60,245 bases of DNA from Gammaproteobacteria bacterium (GTDB lineage Bacteria > Pseudomonadota > Gammaproteobacteria > CAIRSR01), in NCBI GenBank assembly GCA_963575715.1, contig CAUYTW010000297.1, positions 1 through 60,245 of the forward strand, in the 5' to 3' direction. The notes beneath the pieces were generated by a model. It was not told the origin of the DNA. It saw nothing but the letters and a program-made list of their open reading frames with translations, and made no database searches. Shown piece by piece: positions 1 to 9,174 of the stretch (positions are counted from its first letter, which is position 1; each line of letters opens with the position of its first letter). Position numbers and translations under genes: made by a program.

Positions 1-3000
1 CTGGTCGCGGCGCTACTGGCGATCTTAAAAAGCGGCGCAGCCTATGTACCGCTCGATCCAACTTATCCGGTCGAGCGTTTGCAGTTCATGGCTGAGGATG
101 CCGCGCTGGCGGTGGTAGTCACCGATGCCACGACACTGGAAATGGTGCCAGCCGTGGCGCGTGAACCAGTCAATGTTGGTGTGCCCGATCTTGAAGCAGA
201 GCCAGCCACCAATCTGGAACTGAGGATGGATGTCGAGACCACCGCCTATGTGATCTATACCTCTGGTTCCACAGGCCGACCGAAGGGCGTTGGAGTTAGT
301 CACGCCAATGTGGTTCGGCTGTTCTTTGCCACGGAAGCATTGTATGGCTTTACTGAGCACGATGCGTGGACGCTGTTTCACTCTTATGCATTTGATTTTT
401 CAGTCTGGGAACTATGGGGAGCCTTGCTTTATGGTGGAAGGTTGGTGGTTGTGCCCTACTGGGTGAGTCGTTCACCGGATGCCTTTTTCGATTTATTGCA
501 ACAGCAACAGGTGACGGTGCTCAACCAGACGCCGTCGGCATTTCGCCAGTTGATGGAAATTGATCGGCGTGATGGTGGTCGCAAAACTGCCTTGAAATGG
601 GTGATTTTCGGTGGCGAGGCCCTAGAGCTAAAAAGCCTGGAAGGATGGTGTACGCGGCATGGATTTGATCAGCCTCAGCTGGTCAACATGTATGGCATCA
701 CCGAAACCACAGTGCATGTCACTTACCATCGTCTGACGGCGGCTGATGTTGCTCGGGGTGGGAGTGTCATTGGTCAGCCCTTGCCTGATCTGACCCTTGA
801 CTTGCGGGATCGCCATGGTCAACCCGTACCTTTTGGGGTCGCGGGTGAAATTTTGGTCGGCGGTGCCGGAGTGGCGCACGGTTATCTGAATCGACCCGAG
901 CTAACTGCCGAACGCTTTGTCGATGCTACTACGCTGGGAATCACCGGAGGTGGGCGTATCTACCGGAGTGGCGATTTGGCGCGGCGACGGGTTGATGGGC
1001 AACTAGAATATCTAGGACGCATGGATCAGCAGGTCAAGATTCGTGGCTTCCGCATTGAACTTGGTGAAATCCAACAGCAGATCGCAGCTTATCCAGGGAT
1101 TACCGCCGCCATCGTCACCCCCTATGAAGGTAGCGGCGGCTTGGAATTGATTGGTTATGTTACCTTTCAGAAAGAAGTTGATAGCGCCGTTGCCATTGAC
1201 GGCTTGCGTGAGCAACTCCGCCAGCGTCTACCTGATTACATGGTGCCCGCAGCGCTGGTGCTCTTGGAACGGATGCCACTGACCACGAATGGAAAAATCG
1301 ATCTCCGCGCGCTGCCGGCACCCGACCGTGACCAGCGCGCCACCCAGACTATGTTTGTCGCCCCAACAACACCTTTAGAGAAATTGTTGGCCGAGTTATG
1401 GCAAGAGGTACTTCAGGTCGAGCGGATTGGTTGCCATGATAATTTTTTTGAGCTGGGGGGAAACTCCATCAAGGGCGCGATCTTTGCCAATCGGATGCAG
1501 GAAAAAATCGGCAGTGTTTTTTACGTGGTGGCGTTGTTCGAGGCACCAACCATCGCTGAACTGATTGCCTACATGGGGATTCATTACCCGGAAGCGGTGC
1601 GCCGTTATGAAGGCGACACGGAAAGAGCAGCGACCGTTGCCAATCAAGACGCCCGACGCCTCGATGAACGCGACTGGGCGGCACTTCGTGCGGTCATCAC
1701 GCCGTTACCACCTTGCCTAAACTGCATCAGCGGCCCAAAAAACCGACGCGCCATTTTTGTCTTGGCTCCTCCACGTTCGGGCACCACCCTGCTACGGGTA
1801 CTGCTTGGTGGTCACTCCCATTTGTTCGCGCCGCCTGAGCTGGAACTGATGCCGTTTAATACCTTGGGCGAGCGTCAGCGCGTCTGTTCCGGGCGTGACG
1901 CCTTCTGGCTGGAGGGAACGCTGCGGGCGGTCATGGCGCTGCGCGGCATCAATGCCGAGGATGCCAAGTCACTGATGGCGGTGCGGGAAGCCGCAGATAT
2001 CACGGTGAAGGATTTCTATGGCGAGCTTCAGGGATGGCTTGGCGAACGGTTACTCGTAGACAAATCGCCCTCCTATGTCCTGGATCGCTCGATCCTGGAA
2101 CGTATTGAGGCGACTTTCGACGCCCCGCTTTATATCCATCTGCATCGTCACCCCTACGGAATGATCAACTCCTTCGAGGAGGCAAAGCTTCACCAGATTT
2201 TTTTCCGCTATCCCCACCGCTTCACCTCGCGGCAGCTCGCCGAACTGATCTGGGTGCATAGTCATCAGAATATCTTGGATTTTTTCATGACCATCCCCGC
2301 CGACCGGCAAATAACGGTTGGCTTTGAAGCCATCACCGCCGACCCTCAACGCGAAATGAAACGTTTGTGTACGTTCATGGACCTTCCCTTTGAACCGGCG
2401 ATGCTTTCTCTGTATGAGGAAAAACAAAAGAAGCGGCGCATGACGGACGGCCTCCATGCCGAATCCAAGATGCTGGGTGATGTCAAATTTCATACTCATC
2501 GTCAGATTGATGCCAGCGTCAATGAACGCTGGCGCGAGCGTTATCAAAACGACTTCCTGGGTGTGATGAGCTGGCGCATGGCCCAACAACTCGGTTATCC
2601 GTCAAGTACTACCGCCATTCTTCCTTCTTCATCTGAAAAAGTAGGAGCGGGTGCGGCATTGACGGCATTGATCCCGCTAGCGGGCGCCGCAACGCAACAT
2701 GATTTATCACTGGCACAACAACGGCTGTGGTTCCTTGACCAACTGGAAGGGGCGAGCAGCGCTTATAACATGCCGGTGGCGCTGTGGCTCGATGGCGAGC
2801 TGGATCGGCCTGCATTACTCGCCGCCATTATCGCTATCAGCCAGCGTCATGAGGTACTGCGCGCCACCTTCGTCAATGTTGCGGGTGAACCCCAATGCCG
2901 TTTATTGGACGCTCTGCCGCCGCCGCTGGTGATTGACCTGACGTTACTTGATCCAGCGTGCCGTGAAACCGAGGCGCGGCGCTGGTTGGTTGGAGAAAGC

Positions 3001-6000
3001 GAACGACCGTTCAACCTCAAACTTGGACCATTGTTCCGTGCGCTGCTGGTGATTATCACCGATCAACGTCATCTACTCCTGCTGAACATGCACCATATTG
3101 TTACCGATGGATGGTCGCTGGGCATTATTGGTCATGAATTGGAAACAGGCTATCAGGCGCGCCATCGGGGACAACCCGTGGCGCTACCGGATTTGCCGCT
3201 GCAATACAGTGACTATGCGCGTTGGCAGCGGCAGTGGTTGAGTGGCGAGGAATTAACGCGACAGCTCGACTATTGGCACCGGCAACTGGCCAATAGTCCG
3301 GCGCTGCTCGATCTTCCGACCGATCGTCCCCGTCCGGCGTTGCAGAGCTACCGTGGCGCGACACTGAATTTTGTACTTGATGGGACACTGAGTCGTGAGC
3401 TGAGGCGGTATGCTGATCACCATGGCGTATCGCTTTACATGTTGCTGCTGGCAGCCTTCGGTGTGTTGCTGTACCGCTACTCGGGACAATCAATAGTTGC
3501 TATCGGCTCGCCAAGTGCGAATCGTTCACGGCGTGAGATCGAAAATTTAATTGGCTTTTTCGTCAATACTCTGGTGATGAAGCTCACCATCGATCCAGCC
3601 GAGCCATTTACAACCCTATTGGCAACGGTACGCAACCTGGCGCTAGACGCCTACGCTCATCAGGAGGTGTCATTCGAGCAACTGGTGGAAGTACTCCAGC
3701 CCGAGCGCAATCTTGGTTACGCACCGTTATTCCAGGTCATGCTCACCATGCGCAACGCGCCGCTGACTCTGCCGCGACTGGATGACCTACGAGTTAGCGC
3801 CGTCGAGTATGAAAATCCCATCGCCAAGTACGACCTGACGTTGACATTCGGCGAAACTGACCAAGCCCTGGAGGGTAGTCTGGAGTACAACCAGGACTTG
3901 TTTGACGAGTGGCGGATGACGCAGCTCATCGCTCATCTAACCGAGTTACTGCGCAATGTGCTGGCAGAATCGACGCAATCCGTGGCGGCCCTCGGATTAC
4001 TTCCCGAGATTACTCGTCGGCAGTTGCTGCATGACTGGAATCGTACCGTGCGTCACTGGCCGGGAGCAGCAACTCTGCATCGCCTGATTAGCATCCAAGC
4101 ACAAACCCAGCCCGAGCGGATCGCGTTGTGTTGGGGTGATCGATTCCTTGATTACGGTGCATTGGAAAAGCAATCCAATCAACTTGCCCATTATTTGCTG
4201 GAGAATGGATTAAACCACGGTGAGCGGGTCGCGGTGGCACTGGAACGCACCTTCGACCTAGTGGTGGCGCTGCTGGCGATCCTCAAAGCGGGGGGTTGCT
4301 ATGTACCACTCGATCCTGGGTACCCCGCCGACCGCATCGCCATGATCCTAGAGGACGCGGGCAGCAATTGGCTGCTGACTAACAGCGAATTGCAACGACT
4401 GTTGCCCACCTGTCGCCATGTCTTGCTACTCGACAACTTGGCCCCGCCTTGGGCGACGGCCCCTTCTGGCCTACCAGAAGTGACGATAGGTGCAGAGGAT
4501 CTGGCCTATGTGATCTTCACCTCTGGATCAACGGGTCGGCCCAAGGGGGTGATGCTGCCCCATCGGGCCATAGTCAACTTTGTCCACTCCATGATCGAAA
4601 CACCCGGTATCACCGCCAACGACACAGTATTGGCAGTCACCACGATTGCTTTTGATATTGCCGTGCTGGAACTATGGGCACCCTTGGTAATCGGTGCCCG
4701 CGTGATTATTGCCAGCGAGGCCGAGGTCCGTGATGGTGCCGCGCTGCTGGGATTGCTGGAGAAATGGCAGGTAACGCTGTTACAGGCAACGCCCGCCACC
4801 TGGCGATTGTTACTCGCCGCCGGTTGGAAGGGAACTTCCAGGCTGAAGGCGCTGTGCGGCGGTGAGGCCCTGCCGCGTTCCCTGGCGGCTGAATTGCTCA
4901 AGCGTTGTGGCCAACTCTGGAATTTGTATGGCCCGACCGAGACCGCAGTTTGGTCCACCGTAGCGCGCATTGATGGCAACGGCGCAGATGTTGGACCCGT
5001 CGAGCCGATTGGTCGTCCCATCGCCAATACTCGTCTGTATATCCTCGATGAGCAACGCCAACCGGTGCCGATTGGCGTGACGGGTGAACTTTATATCGGC
5101 GGCCATGGCGTTGCCTGTGGCTATCTCGGGCAGACAGACCTGACCGCCGAACGCTTTCTCGCCGATCCGTTTGTCGCTGGCGGGCGGATCTATCGCACCG
5201 GCGACCTGGCGCGCTATCTGGTCAATGGGAGTGTCGAATACCTGGGACGTGCCGATCAGCAGGTAAAATTACGTGGTTTTCGGATTGAACTGGGGGAGAT
5301 TGAGCATTGTTTACAGCGGCATCCGACGGTAACGCAGTGCGCGGTGGCCATTGACAACAGCAACGAGCACGCACGTCTGGTGGCATTCTGTGTCATGGCT
5401 TCGCATAACACGCTTGATGCCACGGCGCTGCGGGGGCATCTGGCGACCAGGTTGCCGGAATACATGCTGCCGGCGCTGTTTGTACCATTACTGGCGCTGC
5501 CGCTGACGCCGAATGGCAAGATTGATCGCAAGGCGTTGAAAGTGCCAGATAGCATTCGTGTACCTGGTGCGCGGACGGATGCAACGCGACGTCTCATTGC
5601 GCCACGGGATCAAACCGAGCTGAAATTGACGCAAATTTGGCAGGATTTATTAAAAATAGCGCCGATTGGCATTGAGGACAATTTTTTTGAGCTTGGTGGT
5701 CATTCATTGATCGCGGTGCGATTGATGGCACGCATCGCCGCCGAATTCCAGCGTCATTTGCCGCTGGCGGCGCTGTTTCAAGGATCGACCGTGGCGGCGC
5801 TGGCGCGATTGTTGCGCACAGAACATGCCACTATCGGTTGGCAGGCGGCAGTACCACTGAACACCACCGATACCGCAAGCGCGCCCGTATTTTGTGTGCC
5901 TGGCGCTGGAGGTAATGTCCTCTATCTACAGCCACTTAGCGAGGAATTGACCGGAGCGTTGACGCTCTACGGGCTACAACCGCCCGGGCTGGATGGCCTG

Positions 6001-6729
6001 ACGCCGGTATTGCCGTCGGTGGAATCCCTGGCAGAGTATTATCTGACTGCCATCCGCGCGCTTCAGCCCCACGGCCCCTACCGGCTTGCCGGCCACTCCT
6101 TTGGCGGTTTGGTAACCTTTGAGATGGCGCGTCGCTTGCAATTGGCTGATCAAGAAGTCGAGCGGTTGATACTACTCGACACCGCCGCGCCCCATTGGTT
6201 TCAGCCCACGGGCCGCAACTGGAGCAACGCCGTTTGGCTCGCGCAAGTGGCACGCATCGCCAGCCATCAATATGCGGTGGCGCTGGGCCTTGATGAGACA
6301 ACCCTGGCCGCCGAGGATGGCGAAGAAGCGCAATTGCGTCTCTTCCAGCAGCGTCTGATCTCCTGTGGCGTGCTGCCGGAGCAGGCCGATCTCAACCACC
6401 TGCGCGGCTTTATCCAGGTCTATAAAACTAATTTACAGGTTGACTATCAACCGCCTCGGGAACCCGTTGCGATCCCCACGCTGCTGGTACGTTCGGCGGA
6501 TTTACAACCAGGGCAGCTTCAAGACCCACAGGCCCAGTCAGTGCGTGCCGAGGCTGATTTGGGTTGGAGACGCTGGCTAAATGGCCTAATAGAAATTGTA
6601 GAGATTAACGGAGATCACCTAACGATGCTCAATCCACCTCAGGTTGGAGGATTGGCGGCGGCGATTAAACAAATCTTTAAGCAAGCCAAGGAAGGAGAAA
6701 CCGTAGTGGAGCAGAGAACTATATTATGA
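1..6729 (+). CDS. Non-ribosomal peptide synthetase, 5'-truncated: A-PCP-sulfotransferase-C-A-PCP-TE
   Basis: The frame is open from base 1, so the gene starts outside the window. Domains in order: adenylation A1 (to about 1320; YTSGSTGRPKG near 258), carrier PCP1 (DNFFELGGNS, serine at 1465-1467), a sulfotransferase domain about 1741-2600 (PPRSGTTLL at 1768, the PAPS 5'-phosphosulfate loop; RHPYGMINSF near 2150, the 3'-phosphate site), a condensation domain about 2698-4010 (HHIVTDG at 3091), A2 about 4080-5560, PCP2 (serine 5704-5706) and a thioesterase (GHSFGG at 6091; terminal His in NGDHL). Aligning the A-domain pocket by eye to GrsA gives DFWNIGMVH for A1, which matches the known threonine code, and DILQLGLVW for A2, close to the glycine code. 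The likely product therefore ends ...Thr-Gly and is released by the thioesterase. A sulfotransferase between PCP1 and C is unusual and suggests O-sulfation of the tethered threonine. The stop overlaps the next gene by ATGA. Domain calls are firm; substrates and the sulfation are inferred. Confidence 0.95.
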   Translation: MVAALLAILKSGAAYVPLDPTYPVERLQFMAEDAALAVVVTDATTLEMVPAVAREPVNVGVPDLEAEPATNLELRMDVETTAYVIYTSGSTGRPKGVGVSHANVVRLFFATEALYGFTEHDAWTLFHSYAFDFSVWELWGALLYGGRLVVVPYWVSRSPDAFFDLLQQQQVTVLNQTPSAFRQLMEIDRRDGGRKTALKWVIFGGEALELKSLEGWCTRHGFDQPQLVNMYGITETTVHVTYHRLTAADVARGGSVIGQPLPDLTLDLRDRHGQPVPFGVAGEILVGGAGVAHGYLNRPELTAERFVDATTLGITGGGRIYRSGDLARRRVDGQLEYLGRMDQQVKIRGFRIELGEIQQQIAAYPGITAAIVTPYEGSGGLELIGYVTFQKEVDSAVAIDGLREQLRQRLPDYMVPAALVLLERMPLTTNGKIDLRALPAPDRDQRATQTMFVAPTTPLEKLLAELWQEVLQVERIGCHDNFFELGGNSIKGAIFANRMQEKIGSVFYVVALFEAPTIAELIAYMGIHYPEAVRRYEGDTERAATVANQDARRLDERDWAALRAVITPLPPCLNCISGPKNRRAIFVLAPPRSGTTLLRVLLGGHSHLFAPPELELMPFNTLGERQRVCSGRDAFWLEGTLRAVMALRGINAEDAKSLMAVREAADITVKDFYGELQGWLGERLLVDKSPSYVLDRSILERIEATFDAPLYIHLHRHPYGMINSFEEAKLHQIFFRYPHRFTSRQLAELIWVHSHQNILDFFMTIPADRQITVGFEAITADPQREMKRLCTFMDLPFEPAMLSLYEEKQKKRRMTDGLHAESKMLGDVKFHTHRQIDASVNERWRERYQNDFLGVMSWRMAQQLGYPSSTTAILPSSSEKVGAGAALTALIPLAGAATQHDLSLAQQRLWFLDQLEGASSAYNMPVALWLDGELDRPALLAAIIAISQRHEVLRATFVNVAGEPQCRLLDALPPPLVIDLTLLDPACRETEARRWLVGESERPFNLKLGPLFRALLVIITDQRHLLLLNMHHIVTDGWSLGIIGHELETGYQARHRGQPVALPDLPLQYSDYARWQRQWLSGEELTRQLDYWHRQLANSPALLDLPTDRPRPALQSYRGATLNFVLDGTLSRELRRYADHHGVSLYMLLLAAFGVLLYRYSGQSIVAIGSPSANRSRREIENLIGFFVNTLVMKLTIDPAEPFTTLLATVRNLALDAYAHQEVSFEQLVEVLQPERNLGYAPLFQVMLTMRNAPLTLPRLDDLRVSAVEYENPIAKYDLTLTFGETDQALEGSLEYNQDLFDEWRMTQLIAHLTELLRNVLAESTQSVAALGLLPEITRRQLLHDWNRTVRHWPGAATLHRLISIQAQTQPERIALCWGDRFLDYGALEKQSNQLAHYLLENGLNHGERVAVALERTFDLVVALLAILKAGGCYVPLDPGYPADRIAMILEDAGSNWLLTNSELQRLLPTCRHVLLLDNLAPPWATAPSGLPEVTIGAEDLAYVIFTSGSTGRPKGVMLPHRAIVNFVHSMIETPGITANDTVLAVTTIAFDIAVLELWAPLVIGARVIIASEAEVRDGAALLGLLEKWQVTLLQATPATWRLLLAAGWKGTSRLKALCGGEALPRSLAAELLKRCGQLWNLYGPTETAVWSTVARIDGNGADVGPVEPIGRPIANTRLYILDEQRQPVPIGVTGELYIGGHGVACGYLGQTDLTAERFLADPFVAGGRIYRTGDLARYLVNGSVEYLGRADQQVKLRGFRIELGEIEHCLQRHPTVTQCAVAIDNSNEHARLVAFCVMASHNTLDATALRGHLATRLPEYMLPALFVPLLALPLTPNGKIDRKALKVPDSIRVPGARTDATRRLIAPRDQTELKLTQIWQDLLKIAPIGIEDNFFELGGHSLIAVRLMARIAAEFQRHLPLAALFQGSTVAALARLLRTEHATIGWQAAVPLNTTDTASAPVFCVPGAGGNVLYLQPLSEELTGALTLYGLQPPGLDGLTPVLPSVESLAEYYLTAIRALQPHGPYRLAGHSFGGLVTFEMARRLQLADQEVERLILLDTAAPHWFQPTGRNWSNAVWLAQVARIASHQYAVALGLDETTLAAEDGEEAQLRLFQQRLISCGVLPEQADLNHLRGFIQVYKTNLQVDYQPPREPVAIPTLLVRSADLQPGQLQDPQAQSVRAEADLGWRRWLNGLIEIVEINGDHLTMLNPPQVGGLAAAIKQIFKQAKEGETVVEQRTIL

Positions 6730-7128
6730 CAATGGAATTATTTTTTTATATTTTATTGGTTATGTCTGGCTTTTTTTTTTGTTTTGTTACCATACATCAA
6801 AAAATTTTTTTGTTTTATTCGTTTTTTATACTTTCTGCATATTCTTTAGTTGTGCGATATGCAGGATTTGATATTGATATGAATACCTATGCGAATGCTT
6901 TAACTTTTAATGATATGCAGTTATATTATTTAAGGGAGCCAGTATATTGGATTGGCTCTAAATTTATATATCAAGTAATCCCAGAGCCAGAGTTAGTTTT
7001 TTTTATATACGATGTTTTATGTATATCAATAGTTCTCTCAGTTTGTAATCGACTTCGTTTACCGAAATATTTTGTTTATTTATGGTTTTGTTTTTTTCCT
7101 TGTGTGATGGGAATGCAAAATGTTTTTA

Positions 7129-7992
7129 GAGCCTGCTCATAATCTTTTGTCGTGTTACACAAAAATTTTCTGATGGAGCGCTGATGAAAGAGCGTACTAC
7201 TTACCCCAGCGATATTACCCGTGAGCAATTTGAAGCCATCCGTCCGAAGCTAGAGGGCTTCCGGCGTGTGACAAAGCCGAGGATATTGGATTTGTACGAT
7301 ATTTTTTGCGCAATACTATACGTGCTGAAAAGTGGCTGCCAGTGGCGAATGCTGCCAAAGGACTACCCACCCTTCCACACGGTCTACACATACTTCCGCC
7401 AATGGGGCGCGAAGCCATTTGCTGACCAGCCTAGCCTGCTGGAAAACCTGTTGCGGGAGCAGGTCGTTGCTGCACGGTTGGCCGATGGTCGCACGGAGAA
7501 GACCTCGCTCCTAATTGCCGATGCGCAGAGTGTGAAGAACACGGATACCGCAGAGGAAAAGGGTTACGATGCGGGCAAGAAGGTGTCTGGTATCAAACGT
7601 CACATTGCCGTGGATACCAATGGGTTCCCTCATTCTATTGCCATCACCACAGCGAATGTAACTGACCGTCAAGGCGCCTTGCTGGCACTGTCTTGCAGCC
7701 CGGAAGACGTATCCGAAGTGAAGATGGTGTTGGTCGATAGCGGCTACACTGGGGAGCCGTTCGCCCAAGGGGTGGCGACGATTATTCCCAACGCTGTCGT
7801 GGAAGTAGTCAAACGCAACGAACTCCACTCCTTCGTGGTTCTGCCGAAGCGTTGGATCGTTGAGCGTTCCTTTGGCTGGTTGGAAAAATGCCGCCGCCTT
7901 TGGAAGAACTGCGAGCGGCTACTGAACAACAGTCTGCAAATGGTCGATTTGGCTTTTTTATACCTGCTGTTGAAAAGATTATGAGCAGGCTC
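7129..7992 (+). mobile_element. Intact IS5-family insertion sequence (IS1031-like), 864 bp
   Basis: Perfect 20-bp terminal inverted repeats, GAGCCTGCTCATAATCTTTT, lie at 7129-7148 and 7973-7992. The element is flanked by a 3-bp TTA duplication (7126-7128 and 7993-7995), the TNA-type target usual for the IS1031/IS427-like branch of the IS5 family. It carries one full-length transposase and looks complete, so the insertion is probably recent. It interrupts the EpsG-like gene. Confidence 0.93.
7184..7984 (+). CDS. IS5-family DDE transposase
   Basis: The 266-residue protein has an N-terminal DUF4096-like region (REQFEAIRPKLEG...GCQWRMLP) and a DDE catalytic core: first Asp in LIADAQSVKN, second in VLVDSGYTG, and Glu in the WIVERSFGWLEKCRRLWK motif, the Y/R-E-K signature region of the IS5 family. 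The frame has no stop and ends inside the right inverted repeat, as is common in such small elements. The chosen ATG lies 36 bases inside the left repeat. It would catalyse cut-and-paste movement of its own element and is likely still functional. Confidence 0.93.
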   Translation: MKERTTYPSDITREQFEAIRPKLEGFRRVTKPRILDLYDIFCAILYVLKSGCQWRMLPKDYPPFHTVYTYFRQWGAKPFADQPSLLENLLREQVVAARLADGRTEKTSLLIADAQSVKNTDTAEEKGYDAGKKVSGIKRHIAVDTNGFPHSIAITTANVTDRQGALLALSCSPEDVSEVKMVLVDSGYTGEPFAQGVATIIPNAVVEVVKRNELHSFVVLPKRWIVERSFGWLEKCRRLWKNCERLLNNSLQMVDLAFLYLLLKRL

Positions 7993-8586
7993 TTAGGCAA
8001 TTTATATCTTATCATTTTATTTTGCTATCGTTTTCATATTGTTTACAAGATAAATCAATAGTTAAGAGTGGATTATTTTTAATGATCGCTGGACTTACGC
8101 ATAACATGGCTTTCTTATTTACGCCAATTATTTTTCTTTTTTGGAAAAATGATTCTCTTAATCCTGGATTGATTTATATTTCTTCATGTGTTTTTATACT
8201 TTTTCTTATTCCATTTGCTGCTGAAAGTAAATCGAATAGCGAAACTGGAGTTTTGGCTGCAAATTTATATGTGGCTGTAATTATAGCTATATTAATTGTT
8301 TATCTTTTAATAAATAAATTAAAATTAGATTATTTGTTTTCAAAATTATTTTATCTTCAGTTATTTTTTTTATTATTGGGAATAATTTCAATTTTTATTA
8401 TGGGCGGTGCGCAGGCTAAACGTATTGGTATGGCATGTTTACTATTTCAATTAATCCCAATGGTTATTACTATAGAATTAAAGATAAAATATAGGCCATC
8501 TTTTAGATCAATGCTTATGTTTTTTTCAATAATACCAACATTATTATTTAATAGCAGCTTAAGCATGCTTTTAACGGTTAAGTAAC

Positions 8587-8615
8587 GTGAATTCGACGGC
8601 TTACGTCGAATTCAC
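8587..8615 (+). terminator. Perfect hairpin behind the EpsG-like gene
   Basis: A 12-bp perfect stem (GTGAATTCGACG paired with CGTCGAATTCAC) with a five-base loop begins two bases after the stop codon. No T-run follows, so it may stabilise or end the NRPS/EpsG transcript rather than act as a classical intrinsic terminator. Confidence 0.4.
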
Positions 8616-8652
8616 CGGCTTCCAGTTGCGTAGCGTAGTGGACTCATCAATA

Positions 8653-8800
8653 TAGGAGTTACGCAGTTGAAAATTGAAAAATTAAGTCATTCTGCACGAA
8701 GCGAAGTCGCAGAATTCATCTACATTAAAGATTCTGCATTCTGCGACTGCGCGCAGAATGATACGGACGCTAACGCGCCCTTCGCGCAGAATGACAAAAA
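8653..8800. repeat. Dispersed palindromic intergenic repeat, copy 1
   Basis: A leading 19-bp block (TAGGAGTTACGCAGTTGAA) is followed by a core rich in ATTCTGC/GCAGAAT inverted pairs (about 8687-8763) and a further half-unit to 8800. The leading block recurs at 56272-56290 in the same orientation, while the core recurs at 56325-56403 reverse-complemented. No protein is encoded. It lies just downstream of the tRNA-Leu gene. Confidence 0.75.
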
Positions 8801-8824
8801 ATCAATCATTATTCAAGAATCTTG

Positions 8825-8906
8825 TGCCCTGGACCGGACTCGAACCGGTACGGTTTACACCGGCGGATTTTAAGTCCGCTGCGTCTACCTATTCCGCCAC
8901 CTGGGC
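8825..8906 (-). tRNA. tRNA-Leu (anticodon TAA)
   Basis: Read on the minus strand the sequence begins GCCCAGG, has the leucine-type D-arm GTGGCGGAATAGGTAGACGC, anticodon loop CTTAAAA with anticodon TAA, a variable arm, and the T-arm GGTTCGAGTCC. The acceptor stem has one A-A mismatch. CCA is not encoded. The 82-nt length fits a class II tRNA. Confidence 0.93.
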
Positions 8907-8965
8907 GTTATAAATTGGCTTGTTTTTGTATTAAAAAACCAGCTCATGCCGGTTTATTAATTTTA

Positions 8966-9040
8966 TGGTGGGCGATGCTGGGTTTGAACCAGCGACCCCT
9001 GCCGTGTGAAGGCAGTGCTCTCCCGCTGAGCTAATCGCCC
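8966..9040 (-). tRNA. tRNA-Val (anticodon CAC)
   Basis: On the minus strand it starts GGGCGATTAGCTCAGCGGGA, pairs the acceptor stem GGGCGAT with ATCGCCC, has anticodon loop TTCACAC (anticodon CAC), the T-arm GGTTCAAACCC, and an encoded CCA. It lies about 60 bases upstream of tRNA-Leu in the same direction, so both are probably cut from one transcript. Confidence 0.93.
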
Positions 9041-9174
9041 ATAATTCTATACTTTTTATAATAAAAAAAAATGGATGTCAACACGTTTATACATCTATTA
9101 TCTTATGAAATAAATGGACAAATTTTAAGAAATGGAAATTAAATAATTTTTCAACTTTCTGAATATTAATATTT

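Larger units (their letters stand above)
6726..8585 (+). pseudogene. EpsG-like polysaccharide polymerase, split by an IS5-family insertion
   Basis: Two fragments of one very hydrophobic protein lie either side of an insertion sequence: 6726-7128 and 7996-8585. Removing the 864-bp element and one TTA duplication joins the frame exactly (...NVFRQFISYHF...), giving a protein of about 330 residues, the usual EpsG length. The many membrane segments, the acidic N-terminal loop (RYAGFDIDMNTY) and the NVFRQ motif fit the EpsG family of exopolysaccharide polymerases, although no catalytic residue can be assigned. The start ATG overlaps the NRPS stop (ATGA), so the two were probably translated together. 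The gene is strikingly AT-rich beside the GC-rich NRPS, suggesting separate origins. It is inactive as it stands unless the element excises precisely. Confidence 0.8.

Noticed and set aside
2050-2589. 179-residue frame opposite the NRPS sulfotransferase region
   Set aside because: It is a shadow of the NRPS frame, which carries clear domain motifs throughout.
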